Shown here: positions 1 to 10,032 of the stretch, in pieces
How the letters are laid out: each line of letters opens with the position of its first letter
How positions within the stretch are numbered: position 1 is the first letter of the stretch
Assembly (NCBI RefSeq): GCF_002014965.1
Contig: NZ_MUXT01000001.1
Location: forward strand, 367,898-431,897
Length of the DNA stretch: 64,000 nucleotides
Direction of reading: 5' to 3'
DNA from: Moraxella canis
Lineage (GTDB): Bacteria; Pseudomonadota; Gammaproteobacteria; Pseudomonadales; Moraxellaceae
Notes under the pieces: generated by a model
Told to the model about the DNA's origin: nothing
What the model saw: the letters and a program-made list of their open reading frames with translations, nothing else
Databases searched by the model: none
Position numbers and translations under genes: made by a program

Positions 1-1122
1 CATACCAAACCCCAAAAGCAGCTCCCGATAATACTCGTATTGCTTGCGTCTTAGCTCAATTTCCTTTGGTAAGCCGTCCGTGATGGAACTCGTCAAATGG
101 TCAAATTTATCCAAAATGGCAACGATTTTGGCTTGGGTGTCAAGGGGCGGGATTGGGATTTTAATATTTTCAATAGAATTTCTTCCTAATCGTGGCACAC
201 TTGCTTTCCTAACCTGTCCCACAATTTTTTGTTTTTGATTCATTAAAGCATGATAAACAAACCTATCATTTAACTTGTCTTTCGGACACTGTAAATAATA
301 ACAATCGTCAGCAGCCCAAAAATCAGTGTAGCTATAACCAATTTCGCCTGCGGCGCCAGCTGTAATTATAAATGTTGAATTTGATGGGCAATTTGCTTGA
401 TGATAATATCCTAAAGGTTGTAAACTATTTTGGTAAACAGCATATTCTCCTGTCTCTTCTAATTCGCTACGCACCAATCTTTTGCCACGTTTTAGATTGA
501 CAACCTCCCCCAAACGCTTCCACTCAAACCCCACCTTTGCTAATTCATTTTCAGATAATAAAAAATCCCGATAGTATTGATATTGTTTTTTTCGCAAGGT
601 AAGTTCAGCTTCCAGCGTAGCTTCCAGCTCTGTCAAAATGTCAAGTCTTTTTACAATTTCTTTTTGTAATTCGAGTGGGGGAATGGGGATTAAAAACTTA
701 TCTGTATCTGGTGTTGCAATTTGTGGCATTTGCATTTTTGAGCCAATTTTTTGAAAGTGCAGTTCATTTTGTTTAAGAAAATAATAAACAAACTTAGTTT
801 CTATATTTTCATTTTGTGAATGATAAGACCACATTTCATTTTTATGAGAAAAGGGTTTGTCATAAAACTCAAACTCAATGATTCCTCTTGATTTCACAAT
901 AATTGATGGTTCATTGTTAATATCTTTTTGGGGAATATCATCGAAATCTACCAAAGCAAATGTCTTACCACCTGCAAATATTTTAATGGGTGCATTTTCT
1001 TTATGCAGCTCTTTCATTTGACCTGCGGTGATTTTTGTTCCTTTGGTTCTAACTAAAATCTCCCCCAATGGCTTCCATGCCACTTCCGCCTGCTCAATCA
1101 TTGTTAAGATATTGGTTTTCAT
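1..1122 (-). CDS. hsdS: Type I restriction-modification specificity subunit HsdS (partial, C-terminus beyond the window)
   Basis: The minus strand is open from the ATG at 1122 to the window edge (374 codons). HsdS chooses the DNA target of a type I restriction-modification complex. The visible protein has the usual layout of two variable target-recognition domains, each followed by a conserved helical spacer: near residue 140 there is an IPIPPLELQKEIV-type segment and a second, IPIPPLDTQAKIV, near residue 330, each followed by a long Glu/Lys-rich helix with a YYRDFLL or YYRELLL repeat. It begins 7 nt after the hsdM stop, so the two are co-transcribed. The 3' end and any hsdR lie outside the window. 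The recognition sequence cannot be read from this. Confidence 0.93.
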   Translation of the reverse strand, partial: MKTNILTMIEQAEVAWKPLGEILVRTKGTKITAGQMKELHKENAPIKIFAGGKTFALVDFDDIPQKDINNEPSIIVKSRGIIEFEFYDKPFSHKNEMWSYHSQNENIETKFVYYFLKQNELHFQKIGSKMQMPQIATPDTDKFLIPIPPLELQKEIVKRLDILTELEATLEAELTLRKKQYQYYRDFLLSENELAKVGFEWKRLGEVVNLKRGKRLVRSELEETGEYAVYQNSLQPLGYYHQANCPSNSTFIITAGAAGEIGYSYTDFWAADDCYYLQCPKDKLNDRFVYHALMNQKQKIVGQVRKASVPRLGRNSIENIKIPIPPLDTQAKIVAILDKFDHLTSSITDGLPKEIELRRKQYEYYRELLLGFGM

Positions 1123-1129
1123 TGTTTTG

Positions 1130-2668
1130 CTATTTCCCCTCAATCCCTGCTACGATCTCATCAATCTCAGCTCGCAAGCGGTCGATTGTGGCGACAGTTT
1201 GGCGAATGTCGGCATTGAGCACATCAATATCAATCACTTCTCTGGTATCTTTGGCTTCTACATAAGAGCTCACCGCCAGATTATAATCATTGGCTTTGAT
1301 GGCGTCATACTCCACCATCACCGCTTGATGGGCGACATCTGTTTTATCAGCAAATAAAGTCATGATGGCGTCGATGTGCTCATCGGTTAGGATATTATTA
1401 TTGGTTTCTTTTTTAAATAATTCACTTGCATCAATAAACTGCGTGCGGTTATCGGTTTTATGCTTGGATAGCACCAGAATATTCACCGCAATCGATGTCC
1501 CAAAAAATAAATTGGGTGCTAAGGCAATGACCGTTTCCACATAGTTATTATCCACCAAATACTGACGAATCTTAGCTTCCGCGCCACCGCGATAAAAAAC
1601 CCCTGGAAAACAAACGATCGCCGCGCGTCCTTTGGCAGATAGATAATTCAGCGCATGTAGGATAAACGCAAAATCTGCCTTAGATTTTGGTGCCAATACC
1701 GCGGCTGGCGCAAAACGCTCATCATTAATCAGCACTGGATCATCAGAGCCAATCCATTTAATCGAGTATGGTGGATTAGAGACAATGGCATCAAACGGTT
1801 TATCATCTTTAAGCTTTGGATCGATGAGCGTATCACCCAGCTCAATATTAAACTTGTCGTAATTAATGTTATGCAAAAACATATTCATCCGAGCTAAGTT
1901 GTAGGTCGTATGGTTAATTTCTTGCCCAAAAAACCCTTCTTTAATGACATGTTCATCAAACTGCTTTTTGGCTTGCAATAGCAACGAGCCTGAACCACAG
2001 GCAGGGTCATAGATTTTATTAACTTCACTCTGTCCATATAGGGCGAGTTTTGCAATCAATTTTGAGACATGCTGTGGTGTAAAGAACTCACCCCCTGATT
2101 TACCCGCATTGGCAGCATAATTTGAAATCAAAAACTCATAAGCATCACCAAATAAGTCAATTTGACTGTCACTAAAATTACCAAAATCAAGTTCAGCAAC
2201 GCCTTTTAGCACAGCGGTTAGTCGTTTGTTTTTATCCGCCACGGTATTACCCAAGCGGTTGCTGGTGGTATCAAAATCAGCAAATAAGCCCTTGATATCA
2301 TGTTCAGACGCGTAGCCACTGGCAGATGATTCAATATTCATGAAAATATTTGCCAAGTCAGTATTTAAATTAGGATTGCTATGAGCAGTTTTGGCGACAT
2401 TGACAAATAACTGGCTTGGATAAATAAAAAATCCTTTGGTTTTGATGGCATCATCTTTAATACCATCAGTGATGATATTATCGTTTAGCGTTGCGTAATT
2501 GGTATCTTCATCATCAAAAAAGGCAGCAAAATTTTCACTGATAAAACGATAGAACAACGCCCCCAAAACATATTGCTTAAAATCCCAGCCATCCACAGAA
2601 CCACGAACATCATTGGCAATTTGCCAAATGCGGCGGTGAAGTTCGGCACGTTGTTGCATATTCGTCAT
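1130..2668 (-). CDS. hsdM: Type I restriction-modification methyltransferase subunit HsdM
   Basis: Adenine-N6 DNA methyltransferase subunit, working as M2S with HsdS. The 512-residue length is normal. An N-terminal helical HsdM_N domain (about residues 5-150) is followed by the methylase fold. Visible motifs are FTPQHV at 196-201, the SAM-binding DPACGSG at 221-227 and the catalytic NPPY at 298-301. The C-terminal helix is coiled-coil-like. The ATG at 2668 is preceded by an AAGGAAG-like ribosome site. It lies first in the minus-strand hsdM-hsdS order. No restriction subunit is seen upstream, where an aminotransferase begins instead; hsdR, if present, must follow hsdS outside the window. Confidence 0.97.
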   Translation of the reverse strand: MTNMQQRAELHRRIWQIANDVRGSVDGWDFKQYVLGALFYRFISENFAAFFDDEDTNYATLNDNIITDGIKDDAIKTKGFFIYPSQLFVNVAKTAHSNPNLNTDLANIFMNIESSASGYASEHDIKGLFADFDTTSNRLGNTVADKNKRLTAVLKGVAELDFGNFSDSQIDLFGDAYEFLISNYAANAGKSGGEFFTPQHVSKLIAKLALYGQSEVNKIYDPACGSGSLLLQAKKQFDEHVIKEGFFGQEINHTTYNLARMNMFLHNINYDKFNIELGDTLIDPKLKDDKPFDAIVSNPPYSIKWIGSDDPVLINDERFAPAAVLAPKSKADFAFILHALNYLSAKGRAAIVCFPGVFYRGGAEAKIRQYLVDNNYVETVIALAPNLFFGTSIAVNILVLSKHKTDNRTQFIDASELFKKETNNNILTDEHIDAIMTLFADKTDVAHQAVMVEYDAIKANDYNLAVSSYVEAKDTREVIDIDVLNADIRQTVATIDRLRAEIDEIVAGIEGK

Positions 2669-2724
2669 GATAACTTCCTTAGATTGATTTCATTGATAAA
2701 TTAAATAGCATTAGTCTAACATAA

Positions 2725-2757
2725 AATAAGGCTTAGTATGTGATACTAAGCCTTATT
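2725..2757 (-). terminator. Intrinsic terminator after dat
   Basis: A perfect 15-bp inverted repeat (2725-2739 and 2743-2757) around a 3-nt loop, ending in a T-rich run on the minus strand. It lies 26 nt past the dat stop and upstream of hsdM, so it separates the aminotransferase from the hsd operon. Confidence 0.85.
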
Positions 2758-2782
2758 TATCAAGCCCTATGAATTAATAATA

Positions 2783-4147
2783 TCAGCCACGCACTGCTTT
2801 TAGGGCTTCACCGACAGCTTTTGTAAAGCGTGTAATGACCTCAATACACTCCTCTTGAGTGATTGTAATTGGGCAAAGTAGGCGCACCACCGTACCACCG
2901 CGACCACCGCGCTCTAAAAGTAGCTTATTATCAAAGCACGCTTTTTGGATAGCGGCAGCTAGCTCGCCATCAGCAGGATAAGAGCCCATGTGATCGGCAG
3001 GCTGACGCTCATCCACGATCTCAACGCCCGTCATCAAACCGCGTCCACGCACATGACCGATACAAGGGTACTGTTCCGCTGCTTTTCTCAATTCACCGCG
3101 CAAAAACTCGCCTTGAATGCGCGAATTGTCCGCAAGGTTATTTTCGGTGATTTCGGTCAAAACATTATAGCCTGCCGCCATGGCAAGCTGATTGCCACGG
3201 AATGTGCCTGTATGTCCAGCAGGCGCCCATGCGTCAAACTTTTTGTTAATGGCAAGCACACATAAAGGTAAGCCGCCGCCCACCGCCTTACTCATCACCA
3301 CCACATCAGGGACAATCTCAGCGTGCTCAAAGGCGAACATCTTACCAGAGCGAGCAAAGCCTGCCTGCACCTCATCCAAAATCAGCACGATGTCATGCTT
3401 GGCGGTGACTTCACGGATTTTTTGTAGCCATTTTTTGGGGGCTGGCACCACACCGCCCTCACCTTGAATGGCTTCTAGGATAACAGCAGCAGGTTTGACC
3501 ACGCCAGACTCTACATCTTCAATAAAGTTCTCAAAATAATAAGTCAAAGCATCCACGCCAGCTTCACCACCTAAGCCCAAGGGGCAGCGATACTCATGCG
3601 GATAAGGCATAAACTGCACGCCTGCCATGAGATTACCGACTTTTTCTTTGGCGGAGAGATTGCCCGTCATCGCAAGCGACCCATGCGTCATCCCATGATA
3701 GCCACCGCTAAAGGCAATCACATTATCACGACCTGTATAAGTTTTGGCAAGCTTAATCGCCGCCTCGGTGCCATCTGCACCTGTCGGACCACAAAACTGC
3801 AGAACAAAATCTTTGGGGAAAAACGACAACAGTTTTTCGGTAAAGGCATCTTTGATAGGCGTGGTGATATCAAGCGTATGCAGTGGCAATCCGCTGTCTA
3901 GCACATCTTTGATGGCGCCTATGGTCGCAGGGTGATTGTGACCCAGTGCCAAAGTACCAGCACCTGCCAAACAGTCAAGATATTCATTACCCTCCACGTC
4001 TGTCACCCAGCAGCCTTGAGCTTTGGCGATGGCTAGGGGTAGCTTGCGGGGGTAGCTGCGAACATTTGACTCCATCTCATTTTGGCGAGTTAGGTAGTAG
4101 TCATTGGTTGCATTTTGTGGGGGAATTACAGGGGTGTGAACGCTCAT
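2783..4147 (-). CDS. dat: Diaminobutyrate--2-oxoglutarate aminotransferase
   Basis: PLP-dependent class III aminotransferase (454 residues) making L-2,4-diaminobutyrate from aspartate semialdehyde with glutamate as donor, in the 1,3-diaminopropane route. Visible family features are the [15 protein letters not shown] phosphate-binding segment at 120-134, SGGYHG at 147-152, [13 protein letters not shown] at 257-269 and the Schiff-base lysine in [10 protein letters not shown] (K287). In Acinetobacter the partner decarboxylase gene ddc follows dat; here dat is followed by a terminator and then hsdM, so it stands alone in this window. Ectoine-type EctB is a close relative, but no ectA or ectC is nearby. 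A long leader with a terminator precedes it. Confidence 0.93.
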   Translation of the reverse strand: MSVHTPVIPPQNATNDYYLTRQNEMESNVRSYPRKLPLAIAKAQGCWVTDVEGNEYLDCLAGAGTLALGHNHPATIGAIKDVLDSGLPLHTLDITTPIKDAFTEKLLSFFPKDFVLQFCGPTGADGTEAAIKLAKTYTGRDNVIAFSGGYHGMTHGSLAMTGNLSAKEKVGNLMAGVQFMPYPHEYRCPLGLGGEAGVDALTYYFENFIEDVESGVVKPAAVILEAIQGEGGVVPAPKKWLQKIREVTAKHDIVLILDEVQAGFARSGKMFAFEHAEIVPDVVVMSKAVGGGLPLCVLAINKKFDAWAPAGHTGTFRGNQLAMAAGYNVLTEITENNLADNSRIQGEFLRGELRKAAEQYPCIGHVRGRGLMTGVEIVDERQPADHMGSYPADGELAAAIQKACFDNKLLLERGGRGGTVVRLLCPITITQEECIEVITRFTKAVGEALKAVRG

Positions 4148-4199
4148 ATCGGATTACCATCTCAGATAAGGGTTGAAGAAAAAAGCACAGATGCTTAAC

Positions 4200-4494
4200 G
4201 AAAAAAACCTATACTGCTTGTATAGGTTCTAAGATTTATCAGACCGCTCCATAAAGAGCTGCCTAAATAAAAATGGCAGACAAACTCATGCGCACACCGC
4301 GTCATCAGTTTGATATTGGGTTATCTGTTTTTGATAAAACAGCAAACTTACTATCAGATTTGTCTTTGATTTATTATCTTAAAACCTTTTTTGAAATTTA
4401 CCATGATTTCATGAAAGTTTATTGACAATGGTAAATTAAATTTATTACGCTGTTAAGTTCTTATGAGCCGATCGATAAGATACCTTTCGGCTCA
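4200..4494 (-). ncRNA. Candidate structured leader or small RNA upstream of dat
   Basis: This is the main content of the 587-bp gap between dat and queE. The putative transcript of about 290 nt contains a 7-bp stem at its 5' end (4464-4470 with 4488-4494), a perfect 10-bp inverted repeat (4395-4404 with 4428-4437), a short CTGCC/GGCAG hairpin, and the terminator at 4201-4228. I do not recognise a known riboswitch class. A 36-codon ORF overlapping the terminator could be a leader peptide but has no clear ribosome site. The assignment as RNA is an inference from promoter plus structure. Confidence 0.45.
4201..4228 (-). terminator. Intrinsic terminator inside the dat leader
   Basis: On the minus strand a 9-bp stem (4220-4228 with 4206-4214, loop of 5) is followed directly by a run of T. 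It lies about 54 nt before the dat start codon and about 270 nt after a good promoter, so it either ends a separate small RNA or acts as an attenuator for dat. Confidence 0.75.
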
Positions 4495-4500
4495 GCAGGT

Positions 4501-4528
4501 ATCATACACGCTTATTGAAAAATGTAAA
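4501..4528 (-). promoter_or_regulatory. Sigma-70 promoter for the dat leader or a small RNA
   Basis: On the minus strand TTTACA (4523-4528) and TATGAT (4501-4506) are separated by 16 nt. Transcription would begin near 4494 and reach the terminator at 4201-4228, then dat. Nothing codes convincingly in the 350 bp downstream of it. Confidence 0.6.
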
Positions 4529-4734
4529 GACTTTTTGTCCAAATTTGATCATAACTTTGGTCAAATCAGCTTAAGTTTGCCGCAGCGATTCTCAATCCTG
4601 CCAAAAGCTTGATCAAAGCACAAGGATAAATTGAGCCAAGATTCACCGATATATACAAGATAATTCGCCACGCTGAGTGATTGTTTGGTACAATATTGGC
4701 ATTTTATCAGCCATTTTTGAAAGCCAGATACATC

Positions 4735-5454
4735 GTGAATCAAGCAGACACTCTTAGAAATACCAAAATCCCAACCACCGATCCGCAAGCTGGATTGAAG
4801 CTTACGGAGATCTTTTATTCACTTCAAGGTGAGGCGCTGACTTCTGGGCTGCCGACCGTTTTTATTCGTTTGACAGGCTGTCCGCTACGCTGCACCTATT
4901 GTGATACCACCTATTCATTTTCAGGCGGTGAGCGCTGGGGGCTTGATGATATTATGGCGCACATTGCCCAGTATCCTTGCAAGCGCGTCTGCGTGACAGG
5001 CGGTGAACCACTGGCTCAGCCGAATGCCATCGCGCTGATGCAGCGCCTGCTTGAGTCAGGCTATGAGATCAGTCTTGAGACGGCTGGTGCTTTATCTGTG
5101 GCTGATGTGCCGCGCTCTGTTTCCAAAGTCATGGATCTAAAGACGCCTTCTTCAGGTGAAGCCGATAAAAATCTTTGGGAAAATTTGGCACATCTCACTT
5201 CTCATGATCAGATTAAAATTGTCATCGCCGATCGTGCCGACTACGACTGGGCAAAACAAATGATCGAACACCATGCACTACATGAGCGGGTTGGTACGGT
5301 TTGGCTGTCGCCCATGTTTGATATTAATGAAACTACCAGTCAAGCACCCACCATCGCAACCAACCTGGCTGAGTGGATCTTGGCAGACGCTTTGCCAGTG
5401 CGACTGGGGCTACAGCTGCACAAGATCATTTGGGCAGACGCCAAAGGCAAATAG
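4735..5454 (+). CDS. queE: 7-carboxy-7-deazaguanine synthase QueE
   Basis: Radical-SAM enzyme that contracts 6-carboxytetrahydropterin to 7-carboxy-7-deazaguanine in the queuosine/preQ0 pathway. The radical-SAM cluster motif CxxxCxxC is at residues 49-56 (GCPLRCTYC), preceded by the family signature SLQGE; a CVTGGEPL segment follows. The frame is open further upstream to a TTG at 4681, but a TACAAT -10 element at 4689-4694 overlies that codon, so the GTG at 4735 is preferred (239 residues, slightly longer than the family's roughly 220). Other queuosine genes are not in the window. Confidence 0.92.
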   Translation: MNQADTLRNTKIPTTDPQAGLKLTEIFYSLQGEALTSGLPTVFIRLTGCPLRCTYCDTTYSFSGGERWGLDDIMAHIAQYPCKRVCVTGGEPLAQPNAIALMQRLLESGYEISLETAGALSVADVPRSVSKVMDLKTPSSGEADKNLWENLAHLTSHDQIKIVIADRADYDWAKQMIEHHALHERVGTVWLSPMFDINETTSQAPTIATNLAEWILADALPVRLGLQLHKIIWADAKGK

Positions 5455-5557
5455 CTCATCCATTATCACAGTAGATTCACTCAATGACAAAGGCAGCTTT
5501 GATACACCAAAAACTGCCAGCTCATCACAGTGATAACGCATCAATCAGGAAACATCC

Positions 5558-6523
5558 ATGCTAAAGCTGATCATTTTAGGTGTGATTGCTGGCGGCTTTT
5601 TTAGCTCAACATTTGTGCTGAATGAACTGATGGCAAGCCAAGGCGGTCATTGGTTTTGGTCGGCAAGCTTGCGTTATGTGTTCATGAGCCTGATTATTAG
5701 CCTGATGGTCGTCATCAAAAGCGGCATGGGCACTTTGATGGATTTGTGTCGATTGTTTTGGGCAAATTGGCGTTTTTATTGTGCCGCTGGCAGCGTTGGA
5801 TTTGGTGGGTTTTATGCACTGTTATGCTTTGGTGCAGATTATGCGCCTGGTTGGGTCATTGCCGCCACATTTCAATTCACTGCTGTGGCAAGCTTAATCA
5901 TCCTTGGATTATTGGGTGAGCGTTTGGGCGCTGCCACCATTGGTACAAGCCTGCTGATTTTTCTTGGTGTCATATTAACCAATATCGGTGAGGGGCTACA
6001 TTCGCCAAGTAGCACGCCCTTGTCAGTGCTATTATTATATGGGGCATTACCTGCTTTGGCGGCTGGATTTTGTTTTCCTATCGGCAATCAAATGCTATGG
6101 TACGCCACTAGAACGCCTAGCGATCATGTGTGGCGGCGACGCATTCCGCATCTAACCAATACTTTGATTGCAAACCCCTTACATAAAGTGTGGCTGTTAT
6201 CGGTGGGTTCATTGCCATTTTGGCTGATACTATCTTTATGGGTGCAGCCGCCAATACTTGGCATTTCTCAAGCTTTTAATGCGCTTTTGGTTGCACTGTT
6301 TGCTGGCGTGATTGCCACCAGTATTTTTCTACTGGCACGCTCCCAAGCGAATAATAGCGGTCAAGTTGCTGCAGTCGACGCCACACAAGCCACCGAAGTT
6401 ATTTTTTCGCTCATCGGTGGTATGATACTGCTGGGCACGCCGATACCGCCCATACTCAGCTGGGCAGGCATTATCATGGTGACAGCAGGACTTGTATTAT
6501 TTTCAAGGATGCAGCAGCCATGA
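5558..6523 (+). CDS. DMT-superfamily multidrug-efflux-type transporter
   Basis: A 321-residue integral membrane protein with about ten hydrophobic segments, resembling the multidrug resistance efflux (EmrE-like, EamA-related) branch of the drug/metabolite transporter superfamily. The N-terminal segment with FFSSTFVLNELM and the C-terminal ATEVIFSLIGGMILLGTP are typical of the two EamA repeats. The substrate is not predictable. A ribosome site is seen in CAGGAAACATCC before the ATG. Its stop overlaps the start of the next gene by 4 nt, so both are translated from one message. Confidence 0.8.
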   Translation: MLKLIILGVIAGGFFSSTFVLNELMASQGGHWFWSASLRYVFMSLIISLMVVIKSGMGTLMDLCRLFWANWRFYCAAGSVGFGGFYALLCFGADYAPGWVIAATFQFTAVASLIILGLLGERLGAATIGTSLLIFLGVILTNIGEGLHSPSSTPLSVLLLYGALPALAAGFCFPIGNQMLWYATRTPSDHVWRRRIPHLTNTLIANPLHKVWLLSVGSLPFWLILSLWVQPPILGISQAFNALLVALFAGVIATSIFLLARSQANNSGQVAAVDATQATEVIFSLIGGMILLGTPIPPILSWAGIIMVTAGLVLFSRMQQP

Positions 6524-7164
6524 CATTTTTAGGCAATTTTAATACCGAGATACTGATTTATCTGCTGGATATGATCGGCATCATCGCTTGTGCCATCGCT
6601 GCAACCACTTTGGCGATGTATAAGCGTTTTGATTTATTTGGCGGTATTTTGGTGTCGATGGTCAATGCCATCGGCGGCGGCACCATTCGTGATGTCATGC
6701 TTGGTCGCCATCCACTGTTTTGGATGACGGATTTGACTTATGTCGTGGTCATCACCATCACATCCATCTTATGCCAGATGTTTTTTCATCGCCATCAGCA
6801 CATTGATGGCGCACTGAAATTTTTTGATGCCATCGGTCTTGCCGCCTTTAGCGTGATTGGCTTGACGGTGGCGCTGTCGTTTGACGCCCATCCACTGATT
6901 GCGGTGATGATGGCGGTGCTAACAAGCATTGCTGGCGGCATCATGCGTGATATGATTTGTAATGAAATCCCCTTAGTGCTCCAAAAAGAAATCTACATCA
7001 GCGCCAGCATCATAGGCTCTGTATTATATCTGGTTTTGGGTCATCTGACGGTGGCAGATTGGATTAAGCAAAGCTTAACACTTACGACCATTTTTGGGGT
7101 GCGCATGATGGCACTGAGGTTTGATTGGCATCTGCCATCCATTCAATTAAATAAAGACAAATAA
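6520..7164 (+). CDS. TRIC cation channel / UPF0126 family membrane protein (YicG-like)
   Basis: A 214-residue inner-membrane protein with two homologous halves, each about three transmembrane helices. The two halves carry the family signature (A)IGGGTIRDVMLG near residue 55 and a matching AGGIMRDMI near residue 140, typical of prokaryotic TRIC-like trimeric channels. The start ATG overlaps the stop of the preceding DMT transporter by 4 nt. The transported ion is not known from the sequence. It ends 3 bp before the convergent recJ gene. Confidence 0.88.
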   Translation: MTFLGNFNTEILIYLLDMIGIIACAIAATTLAMYKRFDLFGGILVSMVNAIGGGTIRDVMLGRHPLFWMTDLTYVVVITITSILCQMFFHRHQHIDGALKFFDAIGLAAFSVIGLTVALSFDAHPLIAVMMAVLTSIAGGIMRDMICNEIPLVLQKEIYISASIIGSVLYLVLGHLTVADWIKQSLTLTTIFGVRMMALRFDWHLPSIQLNKDK

Positions 7165-7167
7165 CAC

Positions 7168-8919
7168 TTATCCCATCAACGCCGCTGTGCTAATCACCGC
7201 CAAATCTTTAATGATCAGTTGCAAACTTTGGCTACCCTGCCACTCATTAATATCCAAAGTATATAAAATATGCACGCCGAACGCTCGATAATCCCAATCA
7301 TCTGCCCGATAATTGAACCAAATCGCATCAATCGGATATTGCACACCTGCCATCTTTAGGGTGAGTTTTAGGTGCTTATCTTTTAAGATACGCTGATTGA
7401 TGACTTCAAATTCGCCATCAAATACAGGTGGCACAAAGCCATTACCCCAAACACTGATACTTTTAAGCTTATCTGCAAAATTTAGACTGAATTCCTCGGG
7501 CAAAAGCGCGCCATCGGTGAACTTTTCTTCATAAAATAACGCCTCATCAAAGCCTGCCAGCTCATCTTGGAATGCTTGTGCAAAGCGCTCAAAATTTGCT
7601 TTTTTGAGCGTCAAGCCTGCCGCCATCGCATGACCACCAAAGTGCTTGATCAAGCCAGGATGAGCGACCGCCACACTTTCGATGACATCGCGAATATGCA
7701 CGCCAGCGATAGAACGAGCGGATCCTTTGATGTCATCTTCATCACCCAAAGCGTCGGGGTCTGCGGGCGCAAATACAATGCTTGGACGATACAGCGTTTC
7801 TTTTAGGCGACCTGCAACAATACCAATCACGCCTTGATGCCAGTCATCTTGATACAGCACAATTCCTCTAGGCGGCGCATCGTTAAAAAGTGGTAAAGAG
7901 TCTATGATGGCGACTGCATCGTCTTTCATGGTCATCTCAACGCTGCGGCGCGCATAATTCAGCTTATTTAGCTCAATCGCCAATCGGTGCGCCTCCTCCC
8001 AGTCATCGGTGAGTAAGCACTCAACGCCGATACGCATATTATCCATGCGCCCAGCAGCATTAATCCTAGGCGCAATGGCAAAGCCAAAGTCTTCACTGGT
8101 GATCATCTGAGCCTGCCTGCCTGCCTGCTCTAAGATGGCTAACATGCCGATCACGCACTGACCTTGACGGATGCGATTGAGTCCATGAGTGACCAAAATG
8201 CGATTGTTTTGATCGAGCACCCCAAGATCAGCAACGGTGCCAAGCGCGACCAAATCCAGATATTGAGCGACACTTGCGCTCATCTTACCAAGCTGCCGCC
8301 GATGCTTGGCAAGCCTGCCCATCACATAAAAAGCAACGCCCACGCCCACCAGCCATTTGCTGCCAAAGTCGCAGCCCAGCTGATTGGGATTGACCACTGC
8401 ATCAGCAGGCGGAGACGGCTTAGTCGTTAAGTGATGATCGGTGATGACAACCTTAATCCCCATCTGATGGGCAGCTGCCACGCCATCATGGCTTGAGATG
8501 CCGTTATCGACCGTGATGATTAATTTGGGGCTATACAGTGCAGCGCCGTGCTCAACGATTTGCGGTGTCAGCCCATAGCCAAACTTAAAGCGATCAGGCA
8601 CCAAAAAATCCACCAAAGCGCCCATTTGGCGTAGCACACGCACCATCAAAGCGGTACTGGTAGCGCCATCGCAATCAAAATCGCCAATGATCAAAATTTG
8701 ATCGCGCCGATCGATCGCCTCATCGATGAGCGCTATGGCATCATCAATCCCCATCAGATCTGCCGCCGCAAGCAGCTGAGAGATATCGGTATCCATCTGG
8801 CTAAGATCATGCACACCCCTAGCCTGTAGAACGCGCGCAAGCGCCAAAGAACCAACCTGATGATAAAGCTGCTCATCGACAGACTCAGTCAGCCTTGGGG
8901 TTAAATTAAGATGCGCCAT
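7168..8919 (-). CDS. recJ: Single-stranded-DNA-specific exonuclease RecJ
   Basis: 5'-3' single-strand exonuclease of the DHH phosphoesterase superfamily, acting in recombination and mismatch repair. Metal-binding motifs are DFDCDG at 80-85, DNGIS at 138-142 and the DHH triad at 161-163. The DHHA1 motif GGHAMAAG appears near residue 440 and an OB-fold-like C-terminal part follows. The 583-residue length fits the family. The ATG shares one base with the ispH stop (TGATG), so translation is coupled to ispH. Confidence 0.97.
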   Translation of the reverse strand: MAHLNLTPRLTESVDEQLYHQVGSLALARVLQARGVHDLSQMDTDISQLLAAADLMGIDDAIALIDEAIDRRDQILIIGDFDCDGATSTALMVRVLRQMGALVDFLVPDRFKFGYGLTPQIVEHGAALYSPKLIITVDNGISSHDGVAAAHQMGIKVVITDHHLTTKPSPPADAVVNPNQLGCDFGSKWLVGVGVAFYVMGRLAKHRRQLGKMSASVAQYLDLVALGTVADLGVLDQNNRILVTHGLNRIRQGQCVIGMLAILEQAGRQAQMITSEDFGFAIAPRINAAGRMDNMRIGVECLLTDDWEEAHRLAIELNKLNYARRSVEMTMKDDAVAIIDSLPLFNDAPPRGIVLYQDDWHQGVIGIVAGRLKETLYRPSIVFAPADPDALGDEDDIKGSARSIAGVHIRDVIESVAVAHPGLIKHFGGHAMAAGLTLKKANFERFAQAFQDELAGFDEALFYEEKFTDGALLPEEFSLNFADKLKSISVWGNGFVPPVFDGEFEVINQRILKDKHLKLTLKMAGVQYPIDAIWFNYRADDWDYRAFGVHILYTLDINEWQGSQSLQLIIKDLAVISTAALMG

Positions 8920-9872
8920 CAGCCTGCCTTGGTCAATGACTTTGGCAAGCTGAAAGTAACATTTTCTTCGATACCCGACAGCTCCGTGGGTGCATCAGCC
9001 CCCCACTGCTGTAAGGTGTCAAGTACTTCTTGGATCAAGATCTCAGGCGCCGATGCCCCTGCGGTCACGCCAACTGACCCAACCCCATCAAACCACGATC
9101 GATCCATCTGACCGGCATTATCGATCAAATACGCTCGTCTGCCCATGCGTTCGGCAAGCTCGCGCAGGCGGTTTGAGTTGGAGGAATTTGGACTGCCCAC
9201 CACCAACACCACATCGCACTCATTAGAGAGCATCTTAACAGCGTCTTGGCGATTTTGGGTGGCATAGCAAATATCGTCTTTTCTTGGGGCATTGATGGCA
9301 GGAAAGCGATCTTTGAGCGCATCGATGACATTGGCAGTATCATCCATTGACAGTGTGGTCTGCGTGACAAATGCCAAGGATTTATCACGCTCAAAATCAA
9401 GCTTAGCCACATCCTCGACATCTTCAACCAAATGGATGCGCCCCCCAAAACTGGTATCAAAACGCCCCATCGTCCCTTCAACTTCAGGATGACCTGCATG
9501 ACCGATTAAGATGGCGTCCATACCCTCTTTGGCAAATTTACCCACCTCGATATGCACTTTGGTCACCAATGGGCAAGTGGCATCAAACACAGTCAAGTCG
9601 CGTCTTTTTGCTTCATCTTCGACCGCTTTTGAGACGCCGTGCGCCGAAAAAATCACAATCGCCCCATCCGGCACTTCGTCAAGCTCTTCAACAAAAACTG
9701 CCCCTCGGCGCGCCAAATCCTCAACCACAAATTTATTATGAACCACTTCATGCCGAACATAAATCGGCGGATTAAACCGGCGCAAAGCTTCATTCACAAT
9801 CGCGATCGCTCTGTCCACGCCCGCACAAAATCCGCGCGGATTGGCTAGTACTATTTTCATCTCGTTACTCAA
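8919..9872 (-). CDS. ispH: 4-hydroxy-3-methylbut-2-enyl diphosphate reductase IspH
   Basis: Last enzyme of the MEP isoprenoid pathway, yielding IPP and DMAPP through a 4Fe-4S cluster. The three cluster cysteines are visible in [12 protein letters not shown] (C16), [12 protein letters not shown] and [11 protein letters not shown]. Substrate-binding histidines occur in RHEVVHN and [11 protein letters not shown]. The protein is 317 residues, as expected. It is the first gene of an ispH-recJ pair on the minus strand, a divergent neighbour of gmk. Confidence 0.97.
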   Translation of the reverse strand: MSNEMKIVLANPRGFCAGVDRAIAIVNEALRRFNPPIYVRHEVVHNKFVVEDLARRGAVFVEELDEVPDGAIVIFSAHGVSKAVEDEAKRRDLTVFDATCPLVTKVHIEVGKFAKEGMDAILIGHAGHPEVEGTMGRFDTSFGGRIHLVEDVEDVAKLDFERDKSLAFVTQTTLSMDDTANVIDALKDRFPAINAPRKDDICYATQNRQDAVKMLSNECDVVLVVGSPNSSNSNRLRELAERMGRRAYLIDNAGQMDRSWFDGVGSVGVTAGASAPEILIQEVLDTLQQWGADAPTELSGIEENVTFSLPKSLTKAG

Positions 9873-10032
9873 AATCCATCAAAACATCCACTCATTTTAG
9901 CAAATTTTAGTCAATAAACCTAGCACCCACCCCCAAATCCCTCCACCGATCAGCGTGCGCCAAAGCGATTATTTTATATTCAAACTGTGCTAAAATATGG
10001 CAATATTTTTATCTCACGTTTAAGGACATGTC

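Noticed and set aside
4229..4680. preQ1 riboswitch before queE
   Set aside because: No preQ1 aptamer-like pattern was seen on the plus strand; the structured segment is better explained on the minus strand with dat.
4561..4788. Minus-strand 75-codon ORF opposite queE
   Set aside because: It overlaps queE and its promoter, has no ribosome site and no recognisable domain.
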